Assembly (NCBI RefSeq): GCF_022376445.1
Contig: NW_025955190.1
Coordinates: 1-61,566 of the forward strand
Length of the DNA: 61,566 nucleotides
Direction of reading: 5' to 3'
Source: Fomitopsis serialis
Taxonomy: Eukaryota; Basidiomycota; Agaricomycetes; Polyporales; Fomitopsidaceae
Shown here piece after piece: positions 1 to 11,590 of this stretch (the first letter of the stretch is position 1; every line of letters starts with the position of its first letter). A model generated the notes under the pieces. It searched no databases. It was not told the DNA's origin and saw only the letters and a program-made list of their open reading frames with translations. Position numbers and translations under genes: made by a program.

Positions 1-1062
1 GCCTCTATTATGTCGCGATACTGAACCAGATGTTCTTCATTCGGTCGGTCCTTGAACGTCAACCATCTTTCCCTCCACTCCGCCCTCTCCGGAAGCGAGT
101 CAACCCTCTGTAACAAGGAGTAGGAATGTGATATGAAAGGCCTAATCTTTCTTTGAACTATATAGCTGGACTTAGCACGCGGTGACATAGAACTTATTGC
201 GTCAAGCTTACCCCAGGTATGGCCAAAGCTCTGTCAACTGATCCCGACTCAAACCTTCCTGTATCGCCCAGGACGCGAATCTCCAGTCCATTTCGGACTC
301 AAAGGGCTCCCAAGGATTTGAGGGGTCACGATCTCCTTGTTCGACGGTCTTCTCTCGGTCATCTTGTGCGTCTTCCTCCTCAAGGTTATCTGCCGTTGTT
401 TTTTTCGTCAATTTAATGCATGGCACATAATGTGAGGACGGGCTTACCGTGTCGGTGTGCCTCCTTTCGTCTTTGTTCCCGCCAACTCTTTCGTACGGCT
501 TCGTCTGTACGTATCACCCTCGCGGCATCCTCATCCACGTCCTCAACTCTGGGATCCGCGTTGTCATCCAAAGTTCGCCTGGATTGAGCCGAGGAGGTCC
601 CTGATTTACTTGACGTTCCTTCGCGTCCCGGGACGCGGACGTCGACGAAATCGTACAGGGATGCAAGGTCTGAGGGGTCTTCACCTTCTTCTTCATCTGA
701 AGACGAGGTAATAGGTGATGGGTGGTAATGTGGATGGACGTGGCTCCCGCTCCCGCTGGCTCCTTCGTCGGCATCATGATCGAGGTTGTTGTTACTTTTC
801 GATCTGTAAAAAAGGCTACCGAGGGTGTCATGGGCTAAGAAATTTGACTTCTTACTGTGCATCGAGTTCGTGCAGCCAATGTCGTCTTCATCGTCCGAAA
901 TGTCGAACGCAAACACTTCTTTAGCTTGCCTTTCTTATACCACGCGCAACCTTGACTGGTAGTCTGGTGTGCTGATAGTCCTTGCACCGTGTCGAATGGT
1001 CGGTTGCAGGCAGCGCAGGTTGTTGACAAGATCTCTTCCAGAGAGCGACGCCTCTTCCCCAT
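1..1062 (-). pseudogene. Plavaka-type (CACTA-like) transposase, N-terminal part, runs off the left edge
   Basis: DNA transposase fragment of the basidiomycete Plavaka type. It starts at 1062 with a Cys/His zinc-binding motif (CAAC, then H, then GC before WYKKGKLK), followed by an acidic, Ser-rich linker. After that comes the diagnostic NPWEPFESEMDWRFASWAI block, then RVDSLPERAEW and TFKDRPNEEHLVQYRD. Two GT-AG introns are clear on the minus strand, at about 447-390 and 211-108. Near 916-930 the zinc-finger frame and the downstream acidic frame differ by one base, so this copy looks broken unless that base is a sequence error. The catalytic core would lie left of the window. The family call rests on recognised motifs, not on a search. 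Confidence 0.72.
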
Positions 1063-1891
1063 ACCCTGTTCAAAGTGTTTTAAGCTTCAGTGAATAGATA
1101 TGAGTTCAATCGACTTCGACGAGGACTTACCGTATTTTCGAAGGGGTATTTTCGAAGGGAAACGGTCGTGGGTCTGGTTGCTTTCAGGGCGCTTGCAAAG
1201 ACCACTCAAGAGCCGAACTTCATTCCTATATTTGACTTAAGCGACTCTGACAGGCAGGACGCTGTGATCGCGGGAGCGAGCACGCCGCCCTGCCTGTCGT
1301 CTCCCTTCTTCTCGTGCCTTTCTTCTCAGTACTGCGAGGTCCTCCCACCTCTCATTCTTGAACGTTTGAATGGTCACCTTCATCTTCTACTGGCATCCAC
1401 TAGCACCTATCTCTGAGACTTCTGCAGCCCGCAGCCCGCAGCCGCAAGGCTGCATCTGTAGCGCTCGGCTCCATACACCTTGACGGGCGGCGCACATTTG
1501 ACACTAGCACCTGCTCCCTGTAAAGTTTGGCACAAGGCGGTCAGTTCGCTTCAACCAACGCACTTTCAGTCTTTCCTTGCTGACCATCGTGTAGTCGCGT
1601 TGATCGTACGGTGTTGAAGGCCCGGCACACGGCGTAAGGTGAGTAAACATTCCAAATATTGTCTGCACTTAGAGCTTGCAAAGGGCGCACCGTTCTGCGC
1701 CGTTATCGGCGCTCATGCGGGGCACTGGGCTAGTGCCTCTCCATGCGCTCTCCCACGGCTGTGCCTGGATGTGTTAAATGTGGCACGGCGTACAGCCGCG
1801 CTGCACCCGTGTTACATAAGGCTGCCGTTTGGAGTACCTCAGTTGTACATACCTCTGCGGTTGCTCTGCGGCGTCCGGAAGTGCCCTCAAC
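1063..1891. other. intergenic, no gene recognised
   Basis: Several frames are open but none reads like a conserved protein. A small direct repeat of GCAGCC near 1434-1452 ends in a hairpin with a GCAA loop (GCAGCC / GGCTGC). The right part is probably the promoter and 5' leader of the following gene. Confidence 0.4.
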
Positions 1892-3997
1892 ATGTCGTAC
1901 GGGAAGCCTCCCACTTCCCTTGGGTTGCTGCCTCCTCGCTCTCGCTCTCTCCTGCGGAATGCTGCGTCTCTGACTGCTTGGACGCCTTACCCTCGCAGCC
2001 CTCGTAGTCCCCTACGTTGCGAGGAGAAAGCTGAGGCCGTGGAGGCAGAGGACATAGCGTACCTTTCTTCTGAACATATCAGTGAGTTAGCCTAGCTAGA
2101 TCAGCCTGGATTACACTGATCTTGGGCAAACTCAGGCTCTGAACCTTCAACGTCTGACAGTGAATCCCAATCATCTGCAAAGGCCCCATCACTTTCTACT
2201 TCTCAAGCCTCCCAATCGGACGGCGATCGCTCTCTTGATACACTACTGCGCAAGGTCTTTGGGGACGCGCTGGACGAAAGACTTGGGCCTGAACTGTTTG
2301 ACTTCGAGCGCGTAAGTGTACTCTATTCTACGTCTGGCGCAAGACTTGAACTGACGTCAAATCACATCAGGAGGTCAAGATCAATAACGACGAGTGGCTC
2401 CAGTTAGTAGCTTACGTGCAGGAGTATCCCGCCCTTCACAAGTTCTTCAAGTGAGTCGACTATGCTTGAGGCCGAGGAAGGGATGCGCGACTCACTCGCG
2501 CATCTGTCAGTTTCTATTACGACTCCTCATCTCAGACTCTTTCCATGAACTCCCCGTCTGGGGCTCATCAGCACATCGTTATTGAGATATGCGACTCGCA
2601 GAGGCCGCTCTTTACTCCCTGCATCTTCGTGATCAGAAACGTGTACAAGATAACTCTGGGTGTCGAGCAGATGAAGGAGCTCGCGGGGCCGATCTTGGCT
2701 GCCCGCCAGACCAAGTCGACTATGCACATCCCGGATATCGTGATCAAGATAACCTACATGGACGGCGAGTACGAGGTTGGGGTGATCGAGGTTGCTTTCA
2801 GCGAGACGTGGAAGCATTTCATCGGACGGGTAAGCACCACTGTCAGTGTACTCCAATTAACCAGTATTAACGAACAATCAGATGCTCGAATACCAACGTA
2901 TCGCCACCCAGGACGACGACCCGTTCAACTGGCCGGTGTATATAGGAGGCGTGAAAATCTTCGAGCACACGAAGTTCAAGAGACCGAAGCTGACTCCGGG
3001 GGCCGGCTACGATAAACAACGGCTGCAGTGGAAGAACCTACCGCTGACGGCGCTGACTGAGCTCCCGGAGAACGAGGTCGTGCCTGAGGGCGGCGAGGTC
3101 GTGGAAGAGGACGTCAACGAGGAAGAGGATCCCGCTCCGAGCGAGTGCGATTTCATCTTAACGCGCCCCATCATGGCCAACAACCATGTATGGTGTGGCG
3201 AACTGTCAGCATGGTTCGCGTTGTTCGATGTTTCCAGGTTCCTAACGGACGACGAGCGTAAGGAGCTCAACAACGGCCTCAATGATGGTTTGAGTATGGA
3301 GGAGTGGGCTAAGTTGGGCTACGTCATAGTGAGCAGTCATTCTATGGATCGGTTCTTGAGTACTCAGTGGCATCCGCAGCCTGTGCAGGAGAAGTACGAC
3401 AACTACCCGAAGGACCGATACGATATGTTCTGCGGACGATGGCGACGCGTCTTCACCAGGGCGCGTTTCGAGGTGTGGAGGAAAGGCTGCGAGGACTGGG
3501 ACTCATTCAAAGAGGATAACGACGAAGCGAACATCTACCAGACGACAGAGGAGGTCAGGAGGGCGTATCAGTTCACTAACCTTGGCGAGGAGTTGCTGCG
3601 CCAGCTGCGCCAGCTGCGCCAGCTGCGCCAGCAAGACGAAGAAGATCTGCCAGAGGAATTCCAACTCCCTTTCCCCGCCCTAGTCGAAGCCATCCGTCAC
3701 GGCGCGAAGTGCTGCGCGCGCAACCGGTTGCAGACCTTCAAAAGGCGACTCCCTGGAGAGACAGCGTTCAATCACACTACGCTGGGTCGTGCCAACTTCA
3801 AGCCACCCAAGCCTGTTGCGTCGCTGACCGACGATGCATTTGTTCGCCGGATGAGCTCACAAGAGGCAGGAATGAGCGCAAGCCTGGCGCGGGTGAGACA
3901 GAGGGAGGAGCGCGAGGACGCCGAGGACGCCGCCGAGGAGGTGAACGCAGACAGGCGTCGGCGGCCTCGAAGAGAATCGCCGCAGAGGTTGGCGTAG
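1892..3997 (+). CDS. five-exon gene of unknown function, about 626 aa
   Basis: Proposed exons are 1892-2081, 2136-2311, 2371-2450, 2511-2829 and 2882-3997. All four introns are GT-AG, 49-60 nt long, and the frame stays open through every join (1881 nt in total). The start is the ATG at 1892; another in-frame ATG lies at 1829. The protein has a Ser-rich N-terminal part, a central region with VKINNDEWLQLVAYVQEYPA and a block reading IEICDSQRPLFTPCIFVIRN, then an acidic linker. The C-terminal half has FCGRWRRVFTRARFEVW. An LRQ tandem repeat lies near residue 450 and the tail is very basic. I do not recognise the family. It appears intact, unlike most genes here, and is probably a lineage-specific agaricomycete protein. 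Confidence 0.6.
3595..3632 (+). repeat. 9-bp in-frame tandem repeat coding Leu-Arg-Gln
   Basis: About four copies of CTGCGCCAG in tandem inside the preceding gene. They add LRQ triplets just before an acidic QDEEDLPEE stretch. The unit length keeps frame, so copy number can vary without breaking the gene. Confidence 0.85.
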
Positions 3998-4800
3998 TGT
4001 CTCTGCCTCAGGTCGCGGCCTCTCGTCCGCGTGTTACAGCCTCTATTTGTACGCTATATCGCTCCTCTGTTGCATGTTGCATCGCTGTACTTATTCCGTG
4101 TATTCTCAACGTCTGTCACACCTGTAGCCATGTAGCCTCTACACCTCTACCCCTGTAGGATACGTCGAATTGAGCTGTCCATGTAACGTCGCACAACCTA
4201 TGTCTGTTTCTTTGTACCAGAATGTCACACCGTGTTGTTCAAGCTATCGTACGGCTATCGTACGCTCGCACGTCGACAGCTCCGCCGCCCGCGCTTCGAG
4301 CCAGTGCACACTCGCGGCCTTACATACTTCGCTGGCACTACTTGACGTTAATCACCCAGCGGTGTGTGGCGCGGGCCCCCTCTTAGGGTCGCCAACACCG
4401 ACTTGTTACTAAACCATTCTAATGTATTTCTTACACAATGCTCAGTACACATGCGCGAAGTTCGCGCGAAGTTCAGTAGTACTAGCCGGGCGAGCGAGTC
4501 CGCGCCGCGCGACTCATAGTCTCGCCGCAAGACCCTCCTCGTTAGGGATTTGTACTGGCATTTCGAAGTAGGCTATGAATGGACGGGCTTCCATGCATCA
4601 GTCTAGTTTCTGAACGGGGCGAGGATGACGCGCGGGCCACACTCACACGACGTATCACTTGCTGTGGCTGTCGGTATGACAGTGGACAATTTATGTGGCT
4701 CGCGCGCTGATGCATTCATGAAGACCCTTTAACAATGGCGCTGCGCTCGAGCGAGCCCGTGTATACCTTCTCAACCTTAGGTATCGTAGCTGCATGGTGA
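3998..4800. other. intergenic, no gene recognised
   Basis: Presumed 3' flank of the gene ending at 3997. It holds a short direct repeat of GCTATCGTACG near 4245-4265 and otherwise nothing I can support. The open frames have no protein-like composition. Confidence 0.4.
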
Positions 4801-5340
4801 GTGACGAGTGGGTACCTACGTCCTCTCACACCTCTCGTCCACCTGCCCGTACAGGACGTCGGTCGATCCTACGACGTGGACGTGCGGTGGACGTGTGTGT
4901 GGTCCCCCGCTTGTGTGCCCGTTGACCCGCCCACCCACTCGTTCGTGTGCCTGCTCGCCCACCTATCAACCCATTTGGCTGTCTGCTCACCTGCTCGACC
5001 TGTCACCCATGTACTACTTGCATGTTCACCGACTCGCCCGCCGCCTCCCCGCTTGCATTGCGCGCGTTCGTCGGCCGTGTGTATCATGATGCTGCCGCCC
5101 GCGCCCGCACTCGCTCGTCCGCTCGTCCGGTGGTCCGGCCGTTCGTTGGCCGTGCCTGCACGCAGGGCAGTGGCCCTGCGTTCTCGCGGTCGCCGTGCGC
5201 GCCATGCTGCACGTTGCCGCGTCCTGTGCCTGCGTTAGTGGGGTCGCTCGCATGCGTTTGCACTCACCTGTGGGCACTCGCCCTCGCCCTCGCCCGCCCG
5301 CCACTCACACTTCCCAGCCGTCCGCTCGTCGCTGTAAGTA
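4801..5340. repeat. G+C-rich degenerate short-unit repeat with a hairpin, copy 1
   Basis: A long stretch of imperfect 4-8 bp units such as CGCTCGTC and CCCGCCCGC. Long frames stay open on both strands only because stop codons are depleted; they are not genes. At 5160-5181 it carries a perfect hairpin (arms ACGCAGGGC and GCCCTGCGT, loop AGTG). On the minus strand this is followed by GCAGGCACGGCCAACGA, a tail shared with copies near 10.7, 11.1 and 20.2 kb. The same repeat type recurs at 10559-11560 and 19800-20410. Confidence 0.7.
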
Positions 5341-5459
5341 CTCGCACCCGCGGTATGTTCGTGGGCTGCGTACGGCGTTGGCGACTCTACATTCAAGAGG
5401 GCGCGACGAGGCGCGACACGACTTGCGCGTACGGGTGCCCGCGCCACAGCGGAGTCTGA

Positions 5460-6262
5460 ATATGCCCTGCAAACCCGCAGGGTGCTTAACCTCAAGTGGC
5501 CTCACGGACCAGGACACGGAGCTCCTCGTCCACTCCATTGCGCACTTCCCGCACCTCGTGGCGTACCGCAACCTCTTCATCGACGCGGGCTCCGTGCGTT
5601 TCCTCACCCAGTGGCTCCGCTGGCTCGAGGAGTTCCAGTTTGACAACCTCAAGTCCTCCGTACAGAACGAGTATGCGCTCGTGGCGAGGGCCCTCGCTAG
5701 GCTTCTCACGGAAGTGGTGGAGGATGACGCGAGGGCGAGCCCGACGCCTTGGGGTCTGCCGAGGACGTACAAGCGACCGCAGGAGACCATGTCGCTCAAC
5801 GCGGACCTCGCCCTCCGGACAATGCGGCTCGCTCTCTTGTATCGACGATGACGCTGTGGAGGAGATCCCGGGCGACATCATCCTGTTCTCGCATAGACTC
5901 CGACCCAATCTGACCGTTGCGCCGTGCAATCGCGTCAGAGCTCACGCTCCCAAACGCTCCCACACCACCTCTTCGAGTCGAACGGCTGGTCGACGTCACA
6001 TCACGAGAATCTGCGTGCCATTCAAGTGGCGCGAGACGGACGGATGGGCGAGGGCCGGAAGACGCCAGCCATACCCGCTGCAGCGGGGCGGATCGTGCAG
6101 CTCGAGGATGAGGTCTACCAGGCGAACCTGCACCTACCGGATGAACAACCGTTCCTTCCGTCCGTCAGTTTTGACCTGCCAGTAGTCTCGCCAACTCGCG
6201 TCTACGCGCATGACCGTACCCGCTGCAGCGGGGCGGACACATGCCGGTGGACCGTGCTCTGA
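5460..6262 (+). other. coding-like stretch, unknown, probably a gene fragment
   Basis: From about 5470 to 5851 one plus-strand frame has normal protein composition, with segments such as GLTDQDTELLVHSIAHFPHL and RFLTQWLRWLEEFQFDNLKS, and ends LRTMRLALLYRR. A second stretch at 5924-6262 in another frame reads GRIVQLEDEVYQANLHLPDE. They could be exons of one gene or a broken gene piece fused to the repeat on its left. I do not recognise a family. Two identical 14-bp palindromes, CCCGCTGCAGCGGG, lie at 6074-6087 and 6219-6232. Confidence 0.35.
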
Positions 6263-6687
6263 CATAGTTGTATGAACCGGGACTGGTTATCCCACTTATC
6301 TCCGGTGACTTCGTACTCTTTCCTTCCTGTCGCCTCACGCATTTCAATCTACACTACAAAGGGAGACGAGCCTCTATAGTCCTACATAGTGACAGAGAAA
6401 TGTCGAAATGGTGCGGTGATCGGAATGGCTGGGCTACCAACTCATCACTTCAGTAGTACAATATCTCTACGTATCTTTGATGCATCACAAATATTCTAAT
6501 GTATATCAGGGGTCTTTACTAGCTACTTAAGTGTGCGCGCACCGCACCTAGCTGATCGATTAGACGCGAAGCCCGGTCCTCGGAAGTACTTAGCGGAAGC
6601 TGCGATTCGCGAAGAGACACCGCTCTCCCATCGTTTTCCGGAGCTGTCTTATTCCCTCCTCGACTTGTGCCTACTTGTACTGCCAGG
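6263..6687. other. intergenic, likely promoter of the DUF6532-like gene
   Basis: A+T-richer than its surroundings around 6460-6510. No gene is visible. It lies directly upstream of the start at 6688, so it probably holds that gene's promoter; no TATA-like element is convincing. Confidence 0.35.
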
Positions 6688-9600
6688 ATGGCATCGCGCA
6701 CTCGCTCAGCCGCTCGGAAGCAAGCTTCGTCTGTCAACGACAGCCCCGAGGCCAAACGAAGCGCCCGCCAGCAAGATCGTGCGAAGCGTGGGCAGGCCAG
6801 CAGAGCCTCGTCAGGCAGCGACATCCCCAACATCAACTCGGCAGGTCTGTCTTCCGCCGACAGGCAGGCCCTCGCCAAACTTCGCAAGATGGCCCAGAAG
6901 GCCAACAAGAGCGCGAAGGAGTTGCACCAGAAGAGTGAGTAGCTCGTCTATGCAACATTAATATAGGCTAACGACGTACTGTCAGACGTACGCAAAAGAA
7001 GTGCAGCTCTGATGGAAAACGACGCCCGGGATTCGAGTGAAGAGGAATCGCAGCCGTCGCCGCCAAAGCATAAGAAAAAGAAGTCTGCTCAAGAGTCTGA
7101 AGCAGAGCAGCGCACGGGAGACGACGAAGATATGAATGTCGATGAAGTCGATAGTGAGGGTGAAGAGGAGATAGCCAAGGATGACCAGACTTCGGGCGAC
7201 TCTGAGGTGGAACAGAAGAGTCGAAAGTCGGACAAAGCTAAGTCTCAGTGTATGTACCCGGCATCTTTGCAGCAATAGATCATACTGACCTTATACGACT
7301 GTACAACTACCGGCTCAAAGCCAAGCCTTGGCCGCTACCCCGGCCCAAACCCAAGCAGGCTGCCAAGGGTCAAACTCAACCACCTAAGAAACTGGCGAAG
7401 AGAGCGACTAACCTGGACGACGAGGAAGCCACTGTTGCCCAGTCGCTCAGTAAGTTGACGGGCAAGTCTCAATAATCATTCATCTCTACGCTAACACCGC
7501 AGCAGGTAAGGGGACCACATTGTCGAAGGTCAAAAACAAAGCCAGGCAGACAAGCGATGTTTCTGACAACGAGGGGGGTCCGAACGACGGCCCACAGGCT
7601 GCTACACAAGCCGCGAAGAAAGGACCGTCGTCTTCGACCAGAAAGAAGGTACCTATCCCGGCGTTGTCTACGTTGTCGCCGACTGGCAAGACTCGGCGAC
7701 TGGTCTACGTTGACGTGCCTCCGAAGGTACTCATAGTTCACCGTAGTATCGCTTGCTAACCAGTGTTCGTGTAGCCTCAAGGGAGCGGAAAATCATCGCA
7801 TACGGCGGTGAAGAGCCAAGGCAAAGAAGTTCCCAGGACTGCCAGCAAAGCCAAGATCACGAAGAATTCCAGTTCCAGCGACGTCGAAACGACCGACAAT
7901 CAGAGCGGAGCCGAACGTAGTGCCGCGGATGTGGATGCGGATGTGGATGCGGATGCGGATGCGGATGCGGATGCGGATGCGGACGACGACGAGCAGGAAG
8001 ACGAGGATAGGGACCCGGAGAAAGGAGAAGGGGAGAGTAGTGAGGATGATGAAGAGGAGGAGGATGATGACGTGGTGGTGAGCTCCCGTATCGTGCAAAT
8101 GAAGTACTCGCTGATTGTGCAGGTCTTGCGCGATGAGACGGCAGGGAAAGTCGTACGTCGGCGATCAAAGGGCACGCGCAAGAAACGTGCGAAGGTGACT
8201 GACCTTCACCCTGACGTTAAGGCCCTAGTCTCTGCGTCCCAGAATTCCCTACGCCTCCGCATAGCTCTCAAGACGGCGTGGACCTCGGAGACCTCGGTTC
8301 ACTCAGGTCGACTCCCTGAGAAAGACGCTCTGGTTCACGATAGCCTGACTGATGCGCACGAGATGCGTGACAAGGACGGGCATCGTATCAAGGCGTTGAA
8401 GGCTGGGTTCAAGATGGTCTGCGGCGAGAAGGCGAAGGACGCGAAGACGAAGGCGAAGGACGCGAAGGCGAAGGCGAAGGATGCGAAGACGAAGGAGAAG
8501 GACGCGAAGACGAAGGAGAAGGACGCGAAGACGAAGGCGACGAAGGACGCGGAGGAGGAGGCGAAGCGGATGGAGCTGCAGAAGGAGGTGTACAAGATTG
8601 TGAGTGATACGCACCTCTCGAACCACGGGCTCGCTGAACTATTGAAAGGTTTGGGCGTGTGCGTCGCAGTTTCGCAATGAGTTGAAGAAGAAGGCGAAAG
8701 CTGTCGTAGAGACGGTGTACGGCCTGCACGGTCTGACGGCTGAGCAGAGAAGCAGGGCGGCTGTGTGGCTGCTGAAGGCGCATCCTACACAGGTCAACGA
8801 CGGCAGTGGGACGCGACACATCCCCAATTTCCTGTTCAACGACATCAGCATAGTCTTCGACCACCGCAAGCATGTGGACGTGAAGGTGAGTGTGTTAGTA
8901 ATCCATGTATGGCTAATCTGTGACACTTGCTGCAGGAAAGCCAGTTCAACGAGGACGAGCCGTTCCGCCATCCTGCCATATCAGAGCTGATTTTCCAGCA
9001 CTGGGCATTGGGAGCGCGCGCCGATGCGAACCTGCATGCGGCGATGGAGGACTTTGCTATGGTACCAGACAACTTGATCGCTCTCGTGTGCAACGCGGTG
9101 AGTAGGCCCTAAAACATAACCTGTTCCCTGGCTATGTCCAGCCCTGATATGCCTTCATTTGCAGATCGAGTGCGCGTTGATGGAGATCATGAATCATGGG
9201 CAGAAAAACTTCTTCACGAACAAGCAGTTCGCCTGCAAGTGAGTATCAAATTCAAATTGGTTTGAAGACACACATTGATACTTTCCTCAATACTAGGTGG
9301 GACGGTCTCATTGCAATATTGGAAACTCTGAAAGAGGAATTGCCGGAATACTACGATGAGACAAAGAAGGCTATCTGGGGCCATATTTCGTACGTGCAAG
9401 ATGTCTAGGATTCACAGTGACTGACTATCATCCACAGTGGTCGCCTCAACTTGGATGCTGTCGAAGAACTCGAGCCTGCAGCCAAGGGTGGTAGCTTCCT
9501 CAAGTTCGACCGCATGCGAGCTAAGCTGAATGCCGGTCGAGCTAAGTCCCCTTCGACAGCTGTTAGCCCTGCTAAGTCTACGAGCGTGCAGAAGTCTGCT

Positions 9601-9876
9601 AGCAAGGTGAAACCTGCCAGCTCAACCAGCAGGATGACGAAGTCGGGCGCAAAGTCAGCCAGTGCCAAACAGCCCGAAATTCCCAGCGAGGACGAGGACG
9701 GCGCGGGTGATGGCGGCGCGGGCGATGACGACGCGGGCGATGACGGCGCGGGCGAGGGCGGCGCGACGACGCGAGCTCCGACAACTGAAGCCTCCAGTAG
9801 CAAGCTGGCTGCGGTGCAGGCTGGGGCTGAAGAAACGGAGCAGCCTGAGGAGGACGAGATTGAGGAAGCCTATTGA
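6688..9876 (+). CDS. DUF6532-like protein with acidic, Ala-Asp and heptad repeats
   Basis: Multi-exon gene starting MASRTRSAARKQ at 6688 and ending at the TGA at 9874-9876. The N-terminal half is disordered, Ser/Lys/Glu-rich and nuclear-like, with a (DA)n run at 7927-7986 and a Lys-Asp-Ala heptad array at 8425-8560. The C-terminal domain reads GLHGLTAEQRSRAAVWLL, PFRHPAISELIFQHWALG, VPDNLIALVCNAIECALMEI and NHGQKNFFTNKQF. This matches my memory of the agaricomycete DUF6532 domain (molecular function unknown). Clear GT-AG introns are 6935-6985, about 7728-7773, 8600-8669 and 8885-8934, with others near 9095-9163, 9239-9297 and 9391-9438. The joins around 7249-7320 and 7450-7506 are ambiguous. 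The tail is acidic with GAGDD repeats. It seems intact. Confidence 0.72.
7927..7986 (+). repeat. 6-bp tandem repeat coding Asp-Ala
   Basis: GATGCG/GATGTG units in tandem, then GAC codons, in frame inside the DUF6532-like gene. They give an alternating Asp-Val/Asp-Ala acidic tract. Confidence 0.9.
8425..8560 (+). repeat. 21-bp tandem repeat coding a Lys-rich heptad
   Basis: Five to six copies of a 21-bp unit (GCGAAGGACGCGAAGACGAAG type) coding KAKDAKT / KEKDAKT. A 7-residue charged period is typical of a single alpha-helix or coiled coil just before the DUF6532-like domain. Confidence 0.85.
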
Positions 9877-10558
9877 AGGTGCGTGGTGTGTAGATCTGTA
9901 GGTGAACAATGCTATTCAATGCTTACAATGCTATAGACGGTGTAGGAGGAGCGGCGATCTTTCCAAGGTCTGTCTGTTGGCATTAGGACTCGGAGAAGCT
10001 TATATCCAAGCTAACCTGTGTTCTAGGACACAATCTAGCAAACATTATGATACCATCAACCACCTTGGAAGATCCACAACAGCCTATCTCTAGATCGACA
10101 ACCTGTTCTTTGATGCCCACTTCGTTGTACTGGTATTCCGAGCCGGGTCTCCGTAGTTTTCCTTATCCATTGTTTGTACTTTCGCCAGTGTCTGATCCTA
10201 AAGTTGCTTCGACTTGCAGTGTATTCATATGACATGTGTGTAACGTGTATATTCAGTGCTCACCATACTCCTGTGGCCTGTGCATGCAGCCAAAGCAAAG
10301 TGTCCACCATCAAAGCATGCCTAAGTAATCTAAGTAGCTTAAGATAGGTGCTTGATTTGAAGGAACAGATTGACGGTCCACTCTCCTTCAGTCACTATAG
10401 CATACTCTAGCTGAAGAGAAAGTGCCTCTATTTTAGTCTTTTTTAAGTTTGTGTGGGCCTCTATAGTACAAAAAAGATTTTGACTTGTCTTAAGGCACTA
10501 ATTAAGCTTCAGCTACCTTTATGGTCTATGCAAGACAACTTATGTAACGAAGGTTTTT
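9877..10558. other. intergenic, no gene recognised
   Basis: Ordinary-composition DNA, A+T-rich around 10400-10550. No convincing frame or repeat. Likely the 3' flank of the DUF6532-like gene. Confidence 0.4.
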
Positions 10559-11590
10559 CCTGATGGATGGGTCCGCAGGCGGGACGGCGAGCGAGTGGGC
10601 GGGTGCACGAGCGGGCGGGTGGGCGTACGAGCGATCGCGCGAGCGGGCGGGCACGGCGCGGACCAACACCACACACCGCACGTCCACCACGAGTGTGCTG
10701 GGTGAATGCCCAGCACGCAGACATGGCCAACGAGCAGGCGCCGTGCGCACGAGCGAATGAACGAACAGGTGAGTAGTTGAGCGAGCAGGCGGGTGGGCTA
10801 CCGGACGTGCGAGCAGGTGGACGAGCGGACACGCGAGCAGTTGGGCGAGGGGTGGACGAGCGAGTCGACGAGCGGGCGTACAGGTGAGTAGCCAGACGGC
10901 CGAGTGAGTGAACTAGCGGATGACCGAGCGGACGGCCAGACGGGCTCGCCGGTGGATAGGGAGGAAGGTGCGAAGACGGGCGGGCGGGCAGGCGAGAGGA
11001 TGAGCAAGCCGGCGCATCAACGGGCGACGACACGGGCGACGAATGCACGCGCAGGCGGGTGAACGAGCAGGCGGGCACGGATGGGGACAGGGTATGGACC
11101 ACCACCACACGCACACCGACCGCGAGCGCGCCGGGCTATTGCCCAGCACGCAGACACGGCCGATGAACGGCGGGCGGGCGAGCGGGCGAGCGGAGGACGC
11201 GCGAGGGTGCGGGCACATAGATAAGCACGCGGGAGGGCACAGCACGTGGAAGCAGGCAGACGGGAGCGAGCGGATGCTCGCGTCTGCAGGCGAGGGGCTG
11301 GCCGCTGGCGGGGACGTGCGAGTAGGTGGCAGGAACAGGCGAGTGCAACTCGGAACACAGAGGTCCGCGAGCGGGGAGAATGGCGGGTGGGGAGGACAAC
11401 GGGTACATCCATGCCCCACCCCCTTGTCCACATGCTCCCCCCACTCATCCACTCGCCCACCCGTTCACGGACCCGCAGACCCGCAGTACCCGCACGAGAC
11501 CCGTACCCCCTGCGAGGGTACGGTACCCGGGCGGGTACGGGTACGGGTAAGCCCCCGGACACCCGGGGGTTTACCCCTGCAATTCACTAG
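10559..11590. repeat. G+C-rich degenerate short-unit repeat with two hairpins, copy 2
   Basis: Same low-complexity class as 4801-5340, opposite orientation: GCGAGCGGGCGGGC-like units with no consistent period. It contains two copies of a module: an ACCACACGCAC-like leader, a hairpin, then GCAGACAYGGCC. The hairpins are at 10695-10716 (GTGCTGGG / CCCAGCAC) and 11126-11151 (GCGCGCCGGGC against GCCCAGCACGC, two C-A mismatches). The right end, 11470-11560, turns into GGGTACGGGTACCCG-type motifs and directly abuts the truncated pol gene. Confidence 0.7.

Noticed and set aside
4801..5460. Long open frames of 90-220 codons on both strands in the G+C-rich repeat (likewise 10509-11654 and 19628-20487)
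   Set aside because: Open only because A+T-rich stop codons are scarce. Composition is Arg/Ala/Pro/Ser throughout, frames overlap on both strands, and no splice sites or motifs are present.
5850..5900. EEIPGDIILFSHRL as part of a second P-type ATPase
   Set aside because: A single short resemblance to the PGDI motif, with no other ATPase motif around it.
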